Positions 26,463 through 35,577 of a DNA stretch of 64,000 nucleotides are shown one piece after another (position 1 is the stretch's first letter; every line of letters begins with the position of its first letter). The DNA is from Halanaerobacter jeridensis (GTDB lineage: Bacteria; Bacillota; Halanaerobiia; Halobacteroidales; Halobacteroidaceae). A model generated the notes under the pieces. That model saw only the letters and a list, made by a program, of their open reading frames with translations. It searched no databases and was not told the DNA's origin. Where the stretch lies: assembly GCF_016908315.1 (NCBI RefSeq), contig NZ_JAFBDQ010000008.1:62001-126000 (forward strand), read 5' to 3'. The translations under genes and the position numbers were made by a program.

Positions 26463-28367
26463 TTATTTCTTATCATCAGAACTGTTTCCAGTTTTTTTAT
26501 GCTCGTTGCTAGTTGCTTTTTTATTTTTTCTCGCTTTATCTTCTGGTTCTTTATCTCTTGTCTTCACCTTAATCTGTTTTCTCACTGCTCCTTGTAAGGC
26601 ATAATCAGTATTTAGAACTTCTTCTACTAAATTATTATTATAATTCTCAGGCTCTTCTGTTTCTTCTTCATTTTCCTTACTTTTATCCTCAGTTTCTCCT
26701 GCTGCTTTTGCAGTTGTTTGAGCTTGACGTGCTCCAGGAGAAAAAGCTTCTTTTAACTGTACAACTAATTGATTATTCTGTTTCTGCTCTTTATATATTT
26801 TAATTAATTCTTCTAAATCTTGAATATTATTTGTTTGAAAATTAGAGTCACCATTTTGAGAAGAAGTTAATTGTTCTAAATTAGCATTTTGGCCACTTAA
26901 GACATACAACTCTAAAGGACCTTCCTCTACTTCTTCTGGTACTTCTACTGTCACATTTTTAGTAATTAATTCTTTACGATAAGGTCTAAATTTGATTTCA
27001 GCTTCTATTTTATCACCTGCTTTAACCTCTTTAGTATTCAAGTTTACTTCTTCTAGTAAGGCTAAGCGAGGTTTTTTACTAACTTCTACTTTAATTTTAA
27101 TATTAGCAAAGTTAACTTCTTTAAAGGGATTATTAGTTAATAGACTCAGCACTTGAATAAAATCCCCTAATGAATTAGCTGCAATATCATTAGAACTATA
27201 GTATAAGTTCGATCGTTTTAATTCCTGCTCAGGTAAATCATTGCTCATTATTTCTAAATCAAGTTGGGCTGTCCCAGCACCTTGGCGGTCAATTGTAGTA
27301 TCTATAGCTTGCAGCAGCGCTACAGAAGATAATTGCGGTAGCAATTCTTCATCATGAATTATCTGTAAGTTATAAACTTGGCTCCGCTCTAAATTCTTAT
27401 CTACTACTTCGATTTCTACCGGCACTACATTGGGAAACTTGCCCACTCTACCTGCTACACCAGCTGCTCTATCTTGAGTGATAACTCCCTTTAATCCAGC
27501 GGGAGAACCAATTTTAAAAGGCATCTTAATACTAGTTATCATCTGATGGATATAAGCTGATGATAACAAATAATTAGCATTCCCTTTAGATAAGAACGGA
27601 TGACCAAATCCTAATAGCTTATTACCATCGCGATAAGTTAAAGTTCCAATTGCTGATACATTTATATCACCGCGCACTAACTGCACAGCAACAGCGCTAC
27701 CAGGTTTTAAAGGAACTTCTTCAATATCTGTAGCAAGCCCTCCACTCTTCACAGGTTTAACATCAAAATCTGATAATTTATCAGCTAATCTATCTTTAGA
27801 TCTACCAGTTAAACCATTGACTAACAATGGTGTTGTCACAGGCTGCGCTACTAAAGTATGTGCTTCTTTTACTTCTTCTTGAGCAGTACTAAATTTAACT
27901 TTATTATATATCTTACCACTAATTTCAATCGGCGTATCAAGCATAATTTCTTCTTCATCTTTTTCTTTTTCTAATTCAAAGATGTTTAACATTTCTTCAA
28001 TTGGAGTTACCATTCCAATCTTATGATTGGCCATCTGCCAACCATAACCAATAGCTCCAATTAATTTTCCTTTAACATAAACTGGACTCCCGCTCATTCC
28101 TGAAGCGATACCACCAGTTCTTTCTATCACATCACCACTTGTTTTGACTAAGATTAAATCTTGGTCCATATTCTGATTTTCTAAAATACTGACTATTTCT
28201 ACGGCAAATTCTTCAATCTTTGTTCCTTGTAAAACAGTTTTCCCTACCCCCTGCATTCCAGGTTTAATTTCTTCTAAGGGCATAATCTCTGTTTTAGCTA
28301 CTACAACATTGGATAATAATAAAATAAATAGTCCCAATAGCAAAATCTTAATGCCAAACTTTCTCAA
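26463..28367 (-). CDS. SpoIVB-like S55 family peptidase domain protein
   Basis: 634 residues, start TTG at 28367 after AAGGGATGGG. Signal peptide (to about 24), then a domain with I-K-P-G-M-Q-G-V-G-K-T-V and, near residues 88-102, G-I-A-S-G-M-S-G-S-P-V-Y-V, the serine nucleophile motif of the S55 (SpoIVB) peptidases. A Thr/Glu/Lys-rich low-complexity tail (about 535-634) ends the chain. SpoIVB signals across the forespore membrane; this paralogue lies beside flagellar and outer-membrane genes, so a sporulation role is uncertain. I see no PDZ domain. Confidence 0.8.
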   Translation of the reverse strand: MRKFGIKILLLGLFILLLSNVVVAKTEIMPLEEIKPGMQGVGKTVLQGTKIEEFAVEIVSILENQNMDQDLILVKTSGDVIERTGGIASGMSGSPVYVKGKLIGAIGYGWQMANHKIGMVTPIEEMLNIFELEKEKDEEEIMLDTPIEISGKIYNKVKFSTAQEEVKEAHTLVAQPVTTPLLVNGLTGRSKDRLADKLSDFDVKPVKSGGLATDIEEVPLKPGSAVAVQLVRGDINVSAIGTLTYRDGNKLLGFGHPFLSKGNANYLLSSAYIHQMITSIKMPFKIGSPAGLKGVITQDRAAGVAGRVGKFPNVVPVEIEVVDKNLERSQVYNLQIIHDEELLPQLSSVALLQAIDTTIDRQGAGTAQLDLEIMSNDLPEQELKRSNLYYSSNDIAANSLGDFIQVLSLLTNNPFKEVNFANIKIKVEVSKKPRLALLEEVNLNTKEVKAGDKIEAEIKFRPYRKELITKNVTVEVPEEVEEGPLELYVLSGQNANLEQLTSSQNGDSNFQTNNIQDLEELIKIYKEQKQNNQLVVQLKEAFSPGARQAQTTAKAAGETEDKSKENEEETEEPENYNNNLVEEVLNTDYALQGAVRKQIKVKTRDKEPEDKARKNKKATSNEHKKTGNSSDDKK

Positions 28368-28405
28368 ACAAATCCCATCCCTTCATTTTATTCACAAATC
28401 TCTTT

Positions 28406-28729
28406 TTACTTCTTTAATTGCTGATACATAGATTCAGCAATTCCTAATTCGCTTTCAAAGGCTGCCTTTTTAGCTATCTTATTATAATACATATCTTTAT
28501 AAATATCTTCGCTTAAACCAGTATCTATTAGGTCAGACTTAAAACCAGCCTTATCCATCTGTTTAAACATCATACTCACAAAAATTGATTCATATTCTTG
28601 TGATAGTTTCTTTATTTTAGCATTCGTCTCCGTCTTTTCTGCTAAGTGATTTATTTCTTGCTTAGTCTGCTGTTCTTGAGCTTGAGCAGCTCGAAATTGC
28701 TGCAAAGTGGAAGCAGTACTTATCTTCAT
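28406..28729 (-). CDS. flgJ: Flagellar rod-binding protein (FlgJ N-terminal domain only)
   Basis: 107 residues from ATG at 28729 (M-K-I-S-T-A-S) after GGGGTG. It matches the rod-binding domain of FlgJ (Q-E-Y-E-S-I-F-V-S-M-M-F-K-Q-M and Y-K-D-M-Y-Y-N-K-I-A). The C-terminal muramidase domain found in enteric FlgJ is absent. It caps rod assembly through the peptidoglycan. It is the last gene of the flg run, after flgI (33-base gap). Confidence 0.88.
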   Translation of the reverse strand: MKISTASTLQQFRAAQAQEQQTKQEINHLAEKTETNAKIKKLSQEYESIFVSMMFKQMDKAGFKSDLIDTGLSEDIYKDMYYNKIAKKAAFESELGIAESMYQQLKK

Positions 28730-28761
28730 TTTATTCACCCCAATATTAAACTATTATTAAT

Positions 28762-29925
28762 TTACATAATTTCTAAATCAGCATGTAAGGCTCCTGACTG
28801 TTTAATCGACTGCAAAATGGAAATTATATCACGCGGCTTAGCTCCTACCTTATTCAAAGCTTTAACTACATCAGAGATATTAGAACCTTTAGGCAATACC
28901 GCTAATCTATCTTGCTCTTCCTCAACATTAACATCTTGATTTTGCACCTGCTGTGGTTGTTGATTATTCTCTTCACCTTGCTGATTAGGCTGTACAACCT
29001 CATTTTCAGTAGCAATAGTGACCGTTAAATTACCATGACTAACTGAAACTTTAGATAAGCGTACATTATGGCCCATAACAATTGTACCTGTTCGCTCATT
29101 GATGACTACTTTAGCTTTTGTATCCGGTCGCACATTTAATTTTCCTAAACGAGAAACAAACTCAACTTTGCGTTTGTCATAATGGTCCGGAACTTTTACT
29201 TCTACTTGTCCTGCATCAATAGCTTTAGCATATTTATCTCCTTCGGGCGAATATCCAAAATGACTATTAATTACTTTAGCAATATTTTCTGCTGTAGTAA
29301 AATTAGGCTCATTTAGTACTAAGCTAACTCGATTATGATTACTGAACTGATTTGGTACTGTTCTCTCAATTAAAGCACCATTAGGAATTCTGCCTACCGT
29401 CGGGTGGTTTTGTCGTACTTCGTTTCCTCCTTGGCCAGCATTAAAACCACCAATCGAAACTGGACCTTGGGCTACTGCATAAACTCGGTCCCCACTAGGT
29501 CCTTCTAAAGGAGTCATCAGTAATGTACCACCCTGCAATGTATCAGCATTTCCTAATGAAGATAAAGTCACATCAATCTTATCTCCACTTTGAGCAAAAG
29601 GAGGTAATTTCGCTGTGACCATTACTGCTGCTACATTATCTAAACTCATATTTTGGGGCTCTACATCAACGCCAAATTTCTGCAGCATATTAGATACGGA
29701 ACGAATAGTAAATTCATTCCCTGCACCATCACCAGTGCCTGCTAAACCAACTACTATCCCATAACCAATTAATTGATTACTACGTACTCCTTTAACCCTT
29801 GTAATATCTTTGACGCGCACTAAAGGGTCATTAGAAGTAGACTGACTAGGAGTTAAAGCTAAAGCAGTGTTGCTAAACATGACTACAAGCACTATCATCA
29901 CTATTGTTTTTATCAATTTTTTCAT
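28762..29925 (-). CDS. flgI: Flagellar P-ring protein FlgI
   Basis: 387 residues from ATG at 29925 (M-K-K-L-I-K), with AAAGGTGGG upstream. Signal peptide (to about 23), then R-V-K-D-I-T-R-V-K-G-V-R-S-N-Q-L and G-Y-G-I-V-V-G-L-A-G-T-G-D, the FlgI hallmark. FlgI forms the ring around the rod in the peptidoglycan layer and is found in flagella that cross an outer membrane. A Gln/Asn-rich insertion (P-Q-Q-V-Q-N-Q) occurs near residue 340. The start overlaps no gene; flgH ends 14 bases away. Confidence 0.95.
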   Translation of the reverse strand: MKKLIKTIVMIVLVVMFSNTALALTPSQSTSNDPLVRVKDITRVKGVRSNQLIGYGIVVGLAGTGDGAGNEFTIRSVSNMLQKFGVDVEPQNMSLDNVAAVMVTAKLPPFAQSGDKIDVTLSSLGNADTLQGGTLLMTPLEGPSGDRVYAVAQGPVSIGGFNAGQGGNEVRQNHPTVGRIPNGALIERTVPNQFSNHNRVSLVLNEPNFTTAENIAKVINSHFGYSPEGDKYAKAIDAGQVEVKVPDHYDKRKVEFVSRLGKLNVRPDTKAKVVINERTGTIVMGHNVRLSKVSVSHGNLTVTIATENEVVQPNQQGEENNQQPQQVQNQDVNVEEEQDRLAVLPKGSNISDVVKALNKVGAKPRDIISILQSIKQSGALHADLEIM

Positions 29926-29938
29926 AATTATCCCACCT

Positions 29939-30514
29939 TTAGAACAACCAATCAAATACCTTGCTCAGAATTCCCTGTCGTTGTTTATCCCCTACTACAC
30001 CTTTACCAGAATACTGAATATTAACATTGGCCAAATAGGTCGACTCTACTGTATTTTGCGGTGTTACATCTTCAGGTCGCACCATACCTTCTAATTTTAT
30101 CTTTTGCTTCTCACCATTAACATTTATCTCTTTAGTACCAGAAATTTTTAAATTATCATTATCAAGTACTTCAATTACTTTGACTGTCATTGTTGCATCT
30201 AAATTACTACTGCGATTAGTAGTACCAGAAGCACTATTACTATTACTTTGATTATAACCTAAAGACTTAATAAAATCTAAGATTCCTGTTCCCGCTCCTA
30301 CATTACCTTGGTTATTCTGGGAAGCTTCTGTACTAGCTTGTTGATTAGCACTAGAACTTTCAGTAATATTGACTGTTAAAATATCACCTTTTTCAAAAGC
30401 AACTTTATCAGCGTACATCGACTTAGAATCATCCCATAAGGAATTAGCAGTAGCGATCCCTGTCACTGTCATTACTAACAATAACATAATAGCTAACACA
30501 TAATATTTCTTCAC
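29939..30514 (-). CDS. flgH: Flagellar L-ring protein FlgH
   Basis: 191 residues. Signal peptide followed by N-S-L-W and, further on, G-D-I-L-T-V-N-I-T-E-S-S-S-A and the C-terminal S-G-K-G-V-V-G-D-K-Q-R-Q-G motif, characteristic of FlgH. It forms the ring in the outer membrane. The usual lipobox Cys is absent: the signal-peptide end reads V-T-G-I-A-T-A, so it is predicted not to be a lipoprotein. ATG at 30514; 20 bases from flgA. Confidence 0.93.
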   Translation of the reverse strand: MKKYYVLAIMLLLVMTVTGIATANSLWDDSKSMYADKVAFEKGDILTVNITESSSANQQASTEASQNNQGNVGAGTGILDFIKSLGYNQSNSNSASGTTNRSSNLDATMTVKVIEVLDNDNLKISGTKEINVNGEKQKIKLEGMVRPEDVTPQNTVESTYLANVNIQYSGKGVVGDKQRQGILSKVFDWLF

Positions 30515-30533
30515 TTTTACCGCCTTCCTTCAA

Positions 30534-31502
30534 TCAATTAATAACTACTTCTACTTCGTTAGGTGCCACAACTTTTGCTTCTATAGTTTGATTACTATTA
30601 GTATTCTTAACCTTAATTATATCACCTTTACGCCCATTTTCCAACGCTTTGCCAGTAGTAGTTACTACCACACCACCAACTTTAGCCACAATTTTTACTT
30701 TTTGCCACCTCGTAACTAATTGAGGAGTAGCTAACATGTCATTAGTTAAAATCTGCTCAGCCGCTAAAGTCCGGGTTAGCACCTTATTTTCCAGGGCTTG
30801 AAAAGAGGATACATATCTATCTGGCGCATTAGTGAGCAGCCTTTCCCGTTGAACAAATAAATCAGCTGTCAAACTTTGGCCTTGCTCTAATCTTTTTTTA
30901 GGTATCAATACTTGCACTCGTAACTTAGTAGAAAATTTTATATAAAATTTACGGTATAATTGACCATCAACTAAAACTTTAATCGGCAGCATATTAACAC
31001 CTAGTAAACGCCGATTATAATTTTTAACTACTTTAAAGTTGATTTTACCCTGGGGCACTAACAATTCCTCAGGGGGATTTAGAGTCTCTATTTCAATTTT
31101 TTCTTCATCATATTTTAAATTAGATTTAATATATTGCCGACCATATTCACTTAACTTATCTATTGCTAAAGGATTATAGTCAGCTCTCACTGTAAATTGA
31201 TATGGGATTCTCAAATTGATTTGTCCCACATTAATATTTTCTTGTCGTAAAGCATAAATTACATCATCACGATATATAACCCGCTGATAACCAGGATAAG
31301 GGGTTTGTCCTAAACTGAGGTCCTTAACTTGTTCTTTAAAAGCAGATGAACCTTTAATCTCAGCTATACTATTCAACTTAATATTTAAAGTTGGCACCTG
31401 GACTTGACTAGGTATGATAATTGAATTCTCTTGGGCTAAAATCGTAGTTGTACTCATAATTAACAATAATAATAAAACTAATACTACTAACCTAGCCTTC
31501 AT
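30534..31502 (-). CDS. flgA: Flagellar basal body P-ring formation protein FlgA
   Basis: 322 residues: signal peptide (to about 22), an N-terminal domain and a C-terminal SAF-like domain (R-L-E-Q-G-Q-S-L-T, then V-L-T-R-T-L-A-A-E-Q-I-L-T, and the closing A-K-V-G-G-V-V-V-T-T-T-G-K-A-L-E-N-G). FlgA is the periplasmic chaperone for P-ring assembly. It lies between flgG and flgH, the expected place in a diderm flagellar operon. Longer than the enteric FlgA (about 220 residues) because of the extended N-terminal part. Confidence 0.88.
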   Translation of the reverse strand: MKARLVVLVLLLLLIMSTTTILAQENSIIIPSQVQVPTLNIKLNSIAEIKGSSAFKEQVKDLSLGQTPYPGYQRVIYRDDVIYALRQENINVGQINLRIPYQFTVRADYNPLAIDKLSEYGRQYIKSNLKYDEEKIEIETLNPPEELLVPQGKINFKVVKNYNRRLLGVNMLPIKVLVDGQLYRKFYIKFSTKLRVQVLIPKKRLEQGQSLTADLFVQRERLLTNAPDRYVSSFQALENKVLTRTLAAEQILTNDMLATPQLVTRWQKVKIVAKVGGVVVTTTGKALENGRKGDIIKVKNTNSNQTIEAKVVAPNEVEVVIN

Positions 31503-31513
31503 AACTAAAACTC

Positions 31514-32302
31514 CTATCGTTTTAAATTACTTGCTTGCTGTAACATCTGATCAGAAGTTTGCACTGCTTTAGAGTTAATTTCATAAGCTCTCTGAGCAGC
31601 AATCATATTAGTCATTGAATCTACTGTCTGAACATTAGAAGTTTCTAAGAACTTCTGTGCAATAGTTCCATAACCTTCTTGACTTGGTACTCCAAAAGCA
31701 GCTTCTCCAGAAGCAGCAGTTGATTTATAAATATTTTGTCCTACACTTTTCAATCCAGCTGGATTAGCAAAATTAGCTAATTCAATTTGTCCTGCTTGTT
31801 GTACTCCATTACCACCTGGTTCAGTATATGTCACTTGTCCTTCTTCATTAACATTAATATTTTGTGCATTAGCTGGTAAAGTAACTGCTGGCTGCAGTAA
31901 ATATCCATTTGAAGTTACAACTTGTCCATTACTATCTAATTTGAACGAGCCATCTCTTGTATAACCTACACTACCATCAGGCATCTGTACTTGAAAAAAG
32001 CCATCACCTTTAATTGCCATATCTAATGGATTTTCTGTACTTTTTAAACTACCTTGGCCAAACATTTTTTGCGTAGCAGCAACTTTTACACCATGACCAA
32101 CTTGAATACCTGTTGGAACTTGCGAACCTTGGCTATTAGGAGCCCCTGCAGATTTAACAGTTTGATATAATAAGTCTTCAAAATCAGTTCTCGATTTCTT
32201 AAAACCAGTTGTATTTACATTAGCCAAATTATTAGAAATAGTATCAACATTCGTCTGTTGTGCCTTCATTCCAGAGGCAGCACTCCACAACGATCTAATC
32301 AT
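31514..32302 (-). CDS. flgG: Flagellar distal rod protein FlgG
   Basis: 262 residues. N-terminal S-L-W-S-A-A-S-G-M-K-A-Q-Q-T-N-V-D-T-I-S-N-N-L-A-N signature, middle domain F-F-Q-V-Q-M-P-D-G, and C-terminal V-D-S-M-T-N-M-I-A-A-Q-R-A-Y-E-I-N, all typical of FlgG. It builds the distal rod. It has the standard length. It is separated from the flgF-like gene by about 140 bases filled with AGTRA repeats. Confidence 0.93.
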   Translation of the reverse strand: MIRSLWSAASGMKAQQTNVDTISNNLANVNTTGFKKSRTDFEDLLYQTVKSAGAPNSQGSQVPTGIQVGHGVKVAATQKMFGQGSLKSTENPLDMAIKGDGFFQVQMPDGSVGYTRDGSFKLDSNGQVVTSNGYLLQPAVTLPANAQNINVNEEGQVTYTEPGGNGVQQAGQIELANFANPAGLKSVGQNIYKSTAASGEAAFGVPSQEGYGTIAQKFLETSNVQTVDSMTNMIAAQRAYEINSKAVQTSDQMLQQASNLKR

Positions 32303-32327
32303 TCATATCACTCCTAAAATATTTTAG

Positions 32328-32444
32328 TTTATTCTTTATTCTTTACTCATTACTGATTACTAGTTACTGTTTCACTACCTTACTGTCTTACTATTTTTTC
32401 TCTTTACTCTTCACTTGTTACTTGTCACTGATTTACTGCTTCTT
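32328..32444 (-). repeat. AGTRA repeat array after the flgF-like gene
   Basis: Minus-strand units AGTAAATC, AGTGACAAGTAACAAG, AGTGAAGAG, AGTAAAGAG, AGTAAGAC, AGTAACTAG, AGTAATCAG and AGTAATGAG begin directly after the stop codon of the rod gene (TAA at 32443) and run to the flgG leader. Confidence 0.75.
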
Positions 32445-33183
32445 AAGGTCTTCCTACTTGATTAACAGCTTGGTCTAAGGTTTGATCATTAATTTGAATT
32501 ACCTTTTGATCCATTTGATAAGTCCGGCTATTTTGAATCATCTTTGTCATTTCTTCAATCGGATTAACATTAGAACCTTCCACAAAACCTTTCTGAACTT
32601 TTCCAGTAGCATTGAACTGATTGCCAGCTTCAGGAGTTCGTCTAAATAGATTTTCACCTTCCTTAGCTAAACCACTTTTATCAGCAAAACTACGTATTCT
32701 AATCCCACCTACTTCTTGTCCATTAACCAATAAAGTATTATCATCTATAGCTACATTGCCACCTTCTTGCACCTCTAAAAATCCATTTTTTCCTCGCACA
32801 GGATAACCTTGCTGAGTAACTACCCGATTTTGATTATCAACAGTGAAATTACCGTTTCTAGTATATCTTTCTCCTTGAGGAGTTTGAACAACAAAAAAAC
32901 CTTCTCCTTTAATCGCCCAATCCATACTATTACCTGTCTGCTTAAACTTTCCAGCAGAATGGTCAGTATCAACTTCATCTACAGCAGTTCCATTACCTAA
33001 TGTTCCAATTTCTTTAGATTGAGTATCAATTTTATTCATCATTTCTTCAGGAAAAGCCTTATTAATAGCAGTCTCTTTCTTAAAACCAGTCGTATTTGTA
33101 TTAGCCAAATTATTAGAAATAATTTCTTGCCTTCTCATCGATGACTGCATACCTGAAGCAGCTGTATATAATCCTTTAATCAT
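32443..33183 (-). CDS. Flagellar hook-basal body (FlgF/FlhO-like) rod protein
   Basis: 246 residues. N-terminal G-L-Y-T-A-A-S-G-M-Q and I-S-N-N-L-A-N-T-N-T-T-G-F-K, and C-terminal F-V-E-G-S-N-V-N-P-I-E-E-M-T-K-M-I-Q, a rod/hook protein of the FlgF/FlhO type. Its neighbour is FlgG; in B. subtilis the equivalent pair is flhO-flhP. Terminator and spoIIID lie upstream. ATG at 33183 follows AAAGGGGG. Confidence 0.88.
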   Translation of the reverse strand: MIKGLYTAASGMQSSMRRQEIISNNLANTNTTGFKKETAINKAFPEEMMNKIDTQSKEIGTLGNGTAVDEVDTDHSAGKFKQTGNSMDWAIKGEGFFVVQTPQGERYTRNGNFTVDNQNRVVTQQGYPVRGKNGFLEVQEGGNVAIDDNTLLVNGQEVGGIRIRSFADKSGLAKEGENLFRRTPEAGNQFNATGKVQKGFVEGSNVNPIEEMTKMIQNSRTYQMDQKVIQINDQTLDQAVNQVGRP

Positions 33184-33312
33184 AATTTTCCCCCTTTACA
33201 AAAAAAAATAAACCTTAGTTGTGTATTTAAAGATAAAAGCAAAAACTCCTTCTCCTTTCAACAAATAATATTTAATTTCGCTTTTAACTATAAATTATGG
33301 GATTAAAAAAGC

Positions 33313-33348
33313 TAAAAAAAGAAGTAGGAAAATTCCTACTTCTTTTTT
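33313..33348. terminator. Strong bidirectional terminator after spoIIID
   Basis: AGAAGTAGGA and TCCTACTTCT flank AAAT, with A-runs and T-runs on either side. It ends spoIIID transcription (minus strand), two bases after the stop, and could work in both directions. Confidence 0.9.
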
Positions 33349-33350
33349 AA

Positions 33351-33599
33351 TTACATATTCAAATATTTTTTTCTCGTAGCTTCTCCACCACGATAATGTC
33401 TTTCAGATTTATTATAATCTAATACATTTCGTACTTTATCATCTAAATTTTTATCTATTTTCTGTAATCGTTTGGTTACATCTTTATGCACTGTACTTTT
33501 GCTAACTCCAAAAACTTTAGCAGCTTGTCTGACCGTTGCTTTAGTTTCATAAATATAATTAGCAATTTCCAACACCCGCTCATAAATGTAATCCTTCAT
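33351..33599 (-). CDS. spoIIID: Sporulation transcription factor SpoIIID
   Basis: 82 residues from ATG at 33599 (M-K-D-Y-I-Y-E-R-V), with AAGGGGGAC upstream. Helix-turn-helix in A-T-V-R-Q-A-A-K-V-F-G-V-S-K-S-T-V-H-K-D-V and the basic tail R-H-Y-R-G-G-E-A-T-R-K-K-Y. SpoIIID regulates mother-cell genes under sigma E. In B. subtilis the next gene is mbl; here an mreB homologue is absent and the flagellar rod genes follow directly. Confidence 0.95.
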   Translation of the reverse strand: MKDYIYERVLEIANYIYETKATVRQAAKVFGVSKSTVHKDVTKRLQKIDKNLDDKVRNVLDYNKSERHYRGGEATRKKYLNM

Positions 33600-33628
33600 T
33601 ACCTTGTCCCCCTTCAAGTTTCTCATTA

Positions 33629-33661
33629 CATATATATGAAGAAGGGAGACTAGCATATTAC
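33629..33661 (-). promoter_or_regulatory. Candidate sigma-E-like promoter of spoIIID
   Basis: Minus strand reads GTAATAT, 16 bases, then CATATATATG. That resembles the sigma E pattern (ATA-type -35, CATA-type -10). In Bacillus spoIIID is under sigma E. The match is loose and not tested. Confidence 0.4.
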
Positions 33662-33673
33662 AAAAATTAAATT

Positions 33674-34474
33674 TTAATTAAAATAATCCACCGGGTTAAC
33701 TGATTTTTCACCTTTTATAATTTCAAAATGTAATTCACTGTTCTCACCAGCACCATTGTCACCTAATTTAGCAATCATTTGACTTTTAGCAACTTCATCC
33801 CCTACTTTTACAGTAGCAGTTTCTAAATTAGAGTATAAAGAATTATATTTATCAGTATGAGTAATTATAATTGTTATTCCTTGATAATCGTCTCTAATTA
33901 TTCGTTTTACTTTTCCATTTGCCACAGCTTTAATCTCAGCTCCAATTTCTCCTCGGATGTTGACGCCTGAATTATACTTCCAAGCATCTAAGAGTTGGTC
34001 TTTATACCATTCACAGTTACTAACTATTTCACCCTGCAGCGGCATAATTAAATTATTAAATTGCGAAGAAACAGATTCTGATGACATTTGGGGGACACTA
34101 TTTACTTTTTCTTCACTAATCTCATCTTCAATTTTTTCTTTTGTCTTCTTGGCAGACTTTTGACTATCACTCATTACCGCTCTTCCAATCTCACTAAATT
34201 GTTCTTGCTCAGGCTTAGAATTAATCATTTGCGGTTGGGAAATACTATCTACAGTTATCTTTTCTTGAGTTTCTTCCTGATTATTGTGAGGTAACAACTG
34301 ATTAATGGAATCTAATTGATAACCCTTTTGATAATAAGCAATCATACCTCCTAATGCAATAAAGAAGGCAATAAATAATACATAACCTGCCCAGCCTAAT
34401 TTTTTCAATTTTTTAAGTTTATTTTTCGTAGCACTCAGCGAAAAAGGTAATTTCTTTTCCTCTTTTTTGCTCAT
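33674..34474 (-). CDS. SpoIIQ-like degenerate M23 peptidase domain protein
   Basis: 266 residues from ATG at 34474 after GGAGGTGG. One membrane helix (about 31-52), a charged linker, then an M23/LytM fold (about 140-266). The zinc sites are lost: the usual H-x-G-x-D reads N-S-G-V-N, and the usual H-x-H region has Y-S-N-L; only the last L-H-F-E His remains. B. subtilis SpoIIQ is also degenerate and forms part of the mother cell-forespore channel, and here the neighbours are spoIID and spoIIID. A sporulation engulfment role is thus well supported by context. Confidence 0.82.
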   Translation of the reverse strand: MSKKEEKKLPFSLSATKNKLKKLKKLGWAGYVLFIAFFIALGGMIAYYQKGYQLDSINQLLPHNNQEETQEKITVDSISQPQMINSKPEQEQFSEIGRAVMSDSQKSAKKTKEKIEDEISEEKVNSVPQMSSESVSSQFNNLIMPLQGEIVSNCEWYKDQLLDAWKYNSGVNIRGEIGAEIKAVANGKVKRIIRDDYQGITIIITHTDKYNSLYSNLETATVKVGDEVAKSQMIAKLGDNGAGENSELHFEIIKGEKSVNPVDYFN

Positions 34475-34492
34475 TGCTTCCACCTCCAGAAA

Positions 34493-34522
34493 TTATAATT
34501 CCCAGAGGTATATTTTTTATAC
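34493..34522 (-). promoter_or_regulatory. Weak candidate sigma-F-like promoter upstream of the SpoIIQ-like gene
   Basis: GTATA, 14 bases, GGGAATTATA on the minus strand, overlapping the spoIID stop codon. It resembles the forespore (sigma F/G) consensus with a slightly short spacer. Marginal evidence. Confidence 0.3.
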
Positions 34523-35431
34523 ATCGAAATCATTTTTTCCCACTATTACTTTTGCCTGAGGATAGTAATGATACAAGATCTCTATAAAATTACATCCCTC
34601 TTCTGCTAATCCTTGCGCTCCATACTGGCTCATACCTACTCCATGCCCAAAACCATCAACAATAAATTTAATGCCCAACTCAGTTTTAATAAATCTAAAT
34701 TTAGTTGAATTTAAAGCAAGTTTTTTTCTGATTTCCCTCCCAGAAAAAACTTGCTTATTTATTTTCATCTTTAGAACTCGCCCACTATTACTACGACTAA
34801 TAATCTGCACTTGCTTATAATTAATGCTATCTAAGTTTTTAGCTAATTGCTGCCAAGTAAAAAACTGCTGTTGATTATAATAAGGGGAATTATTTTCACA
34901 ATAACTATTAACACTTTTTAAATAAGGAATTTTGCCACCCCAAACTTCTACTGCTGCAGCAGTCCGCCCCCCGCTAGTAGAATGATAAGCAGCAGTAATT
35001 AGTTCATCATTATAGACTAATACCAACCCTGCTGTCTCTTCTACTGCAGTAGATATTTTAGACCAATTATAAAAAAAATTATCTGTAGTCCATTTATTCT
35101 TCAACTCTTGTTTAGATAACCAAGCTTGATCAAACTTACTAGATGTGGTTAATCTTTGACCATTAATTTCTTTTTTCAAAGCATAAGTCCTGGCTGCCAC
35201 TGCTTGAGCTTTCAGCGCTTCTAAGGGAAAAGAAGCTGGCATTTCTGCTGCCACTACTCCTTTTACATACTCTTCTAGGGGCAAGGTCTTTTCTTGCTGC
35301 AATTTATAATCATAAACCGTAATTTGAGGTTTGGATTCAATAAGATTAATCAACAACACTAATCCGCTGGGCATTAAGATTAAACTCAATAACCAAATCG
35401 AAAGTATCACAATTATCTTTTTCAGGAGCAT
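34517..35431 (-). CDS. spoIID: Stage II sporulation protein D
   Basis: 304 residues: N-terminal membrane helix (about 5-28), then the SpoIID domain with V-K-G-V-V-A-A-E-M-P-A-S-F-P-L-E-A-L-K-A-Q-A, the catalytic-Glu region of this lytic transglycosylase, and the C-terminal G-H-G-V-G-M-S-Q-Y-G-A. It digests peptidoglycan during engulfment. The GGAG lies very close to the ATG at 35431 (spacer about 2), so a downstream start such as the CTG five bases in is conceivable but unproven. It lies between murA and the SpoIIQ-like gene, as in Bacillus. Confidence 0.94.
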   Translation of the reverse strand: MLLKKIIVILSIWLLSLILMPSGLVLLINLIESKPQITVYDYKLQQEKTLPLEEYVKGVVAAEMPASFPLEALKAQAVAARTYALKKEINGQRLTTSSKFDQAWLSKQELKNKWTTDNFFYNWSKISTAVEETAGLVLVYNDELITAAYHSTSGGRTAAAVEVWGGKIPYLKSVNSYCENNSPYYNQQQFFTWQQLAKNLDSINYKQVQIISRSNSGRVLKMKINKQVFSGREIRKKLALNSTKFRFIKTELGIKFIVDGFGHGVGMSQYGAQGLAEEGCNFIEILYHYYPQAKVIVGKNDFDV

Positions 35432-35577
35432 CACTCCTTTATCTATTTAATACATTTCTATTCCTATCAAAATTTAAATAGACTCCAATTAACATTAAAA
35501 AAATAATTATAAATATTCTTAGTGTTGTATCTTTATCCCAATTAATTAATTTTATTCATTCTCTATTAATTAAAATA

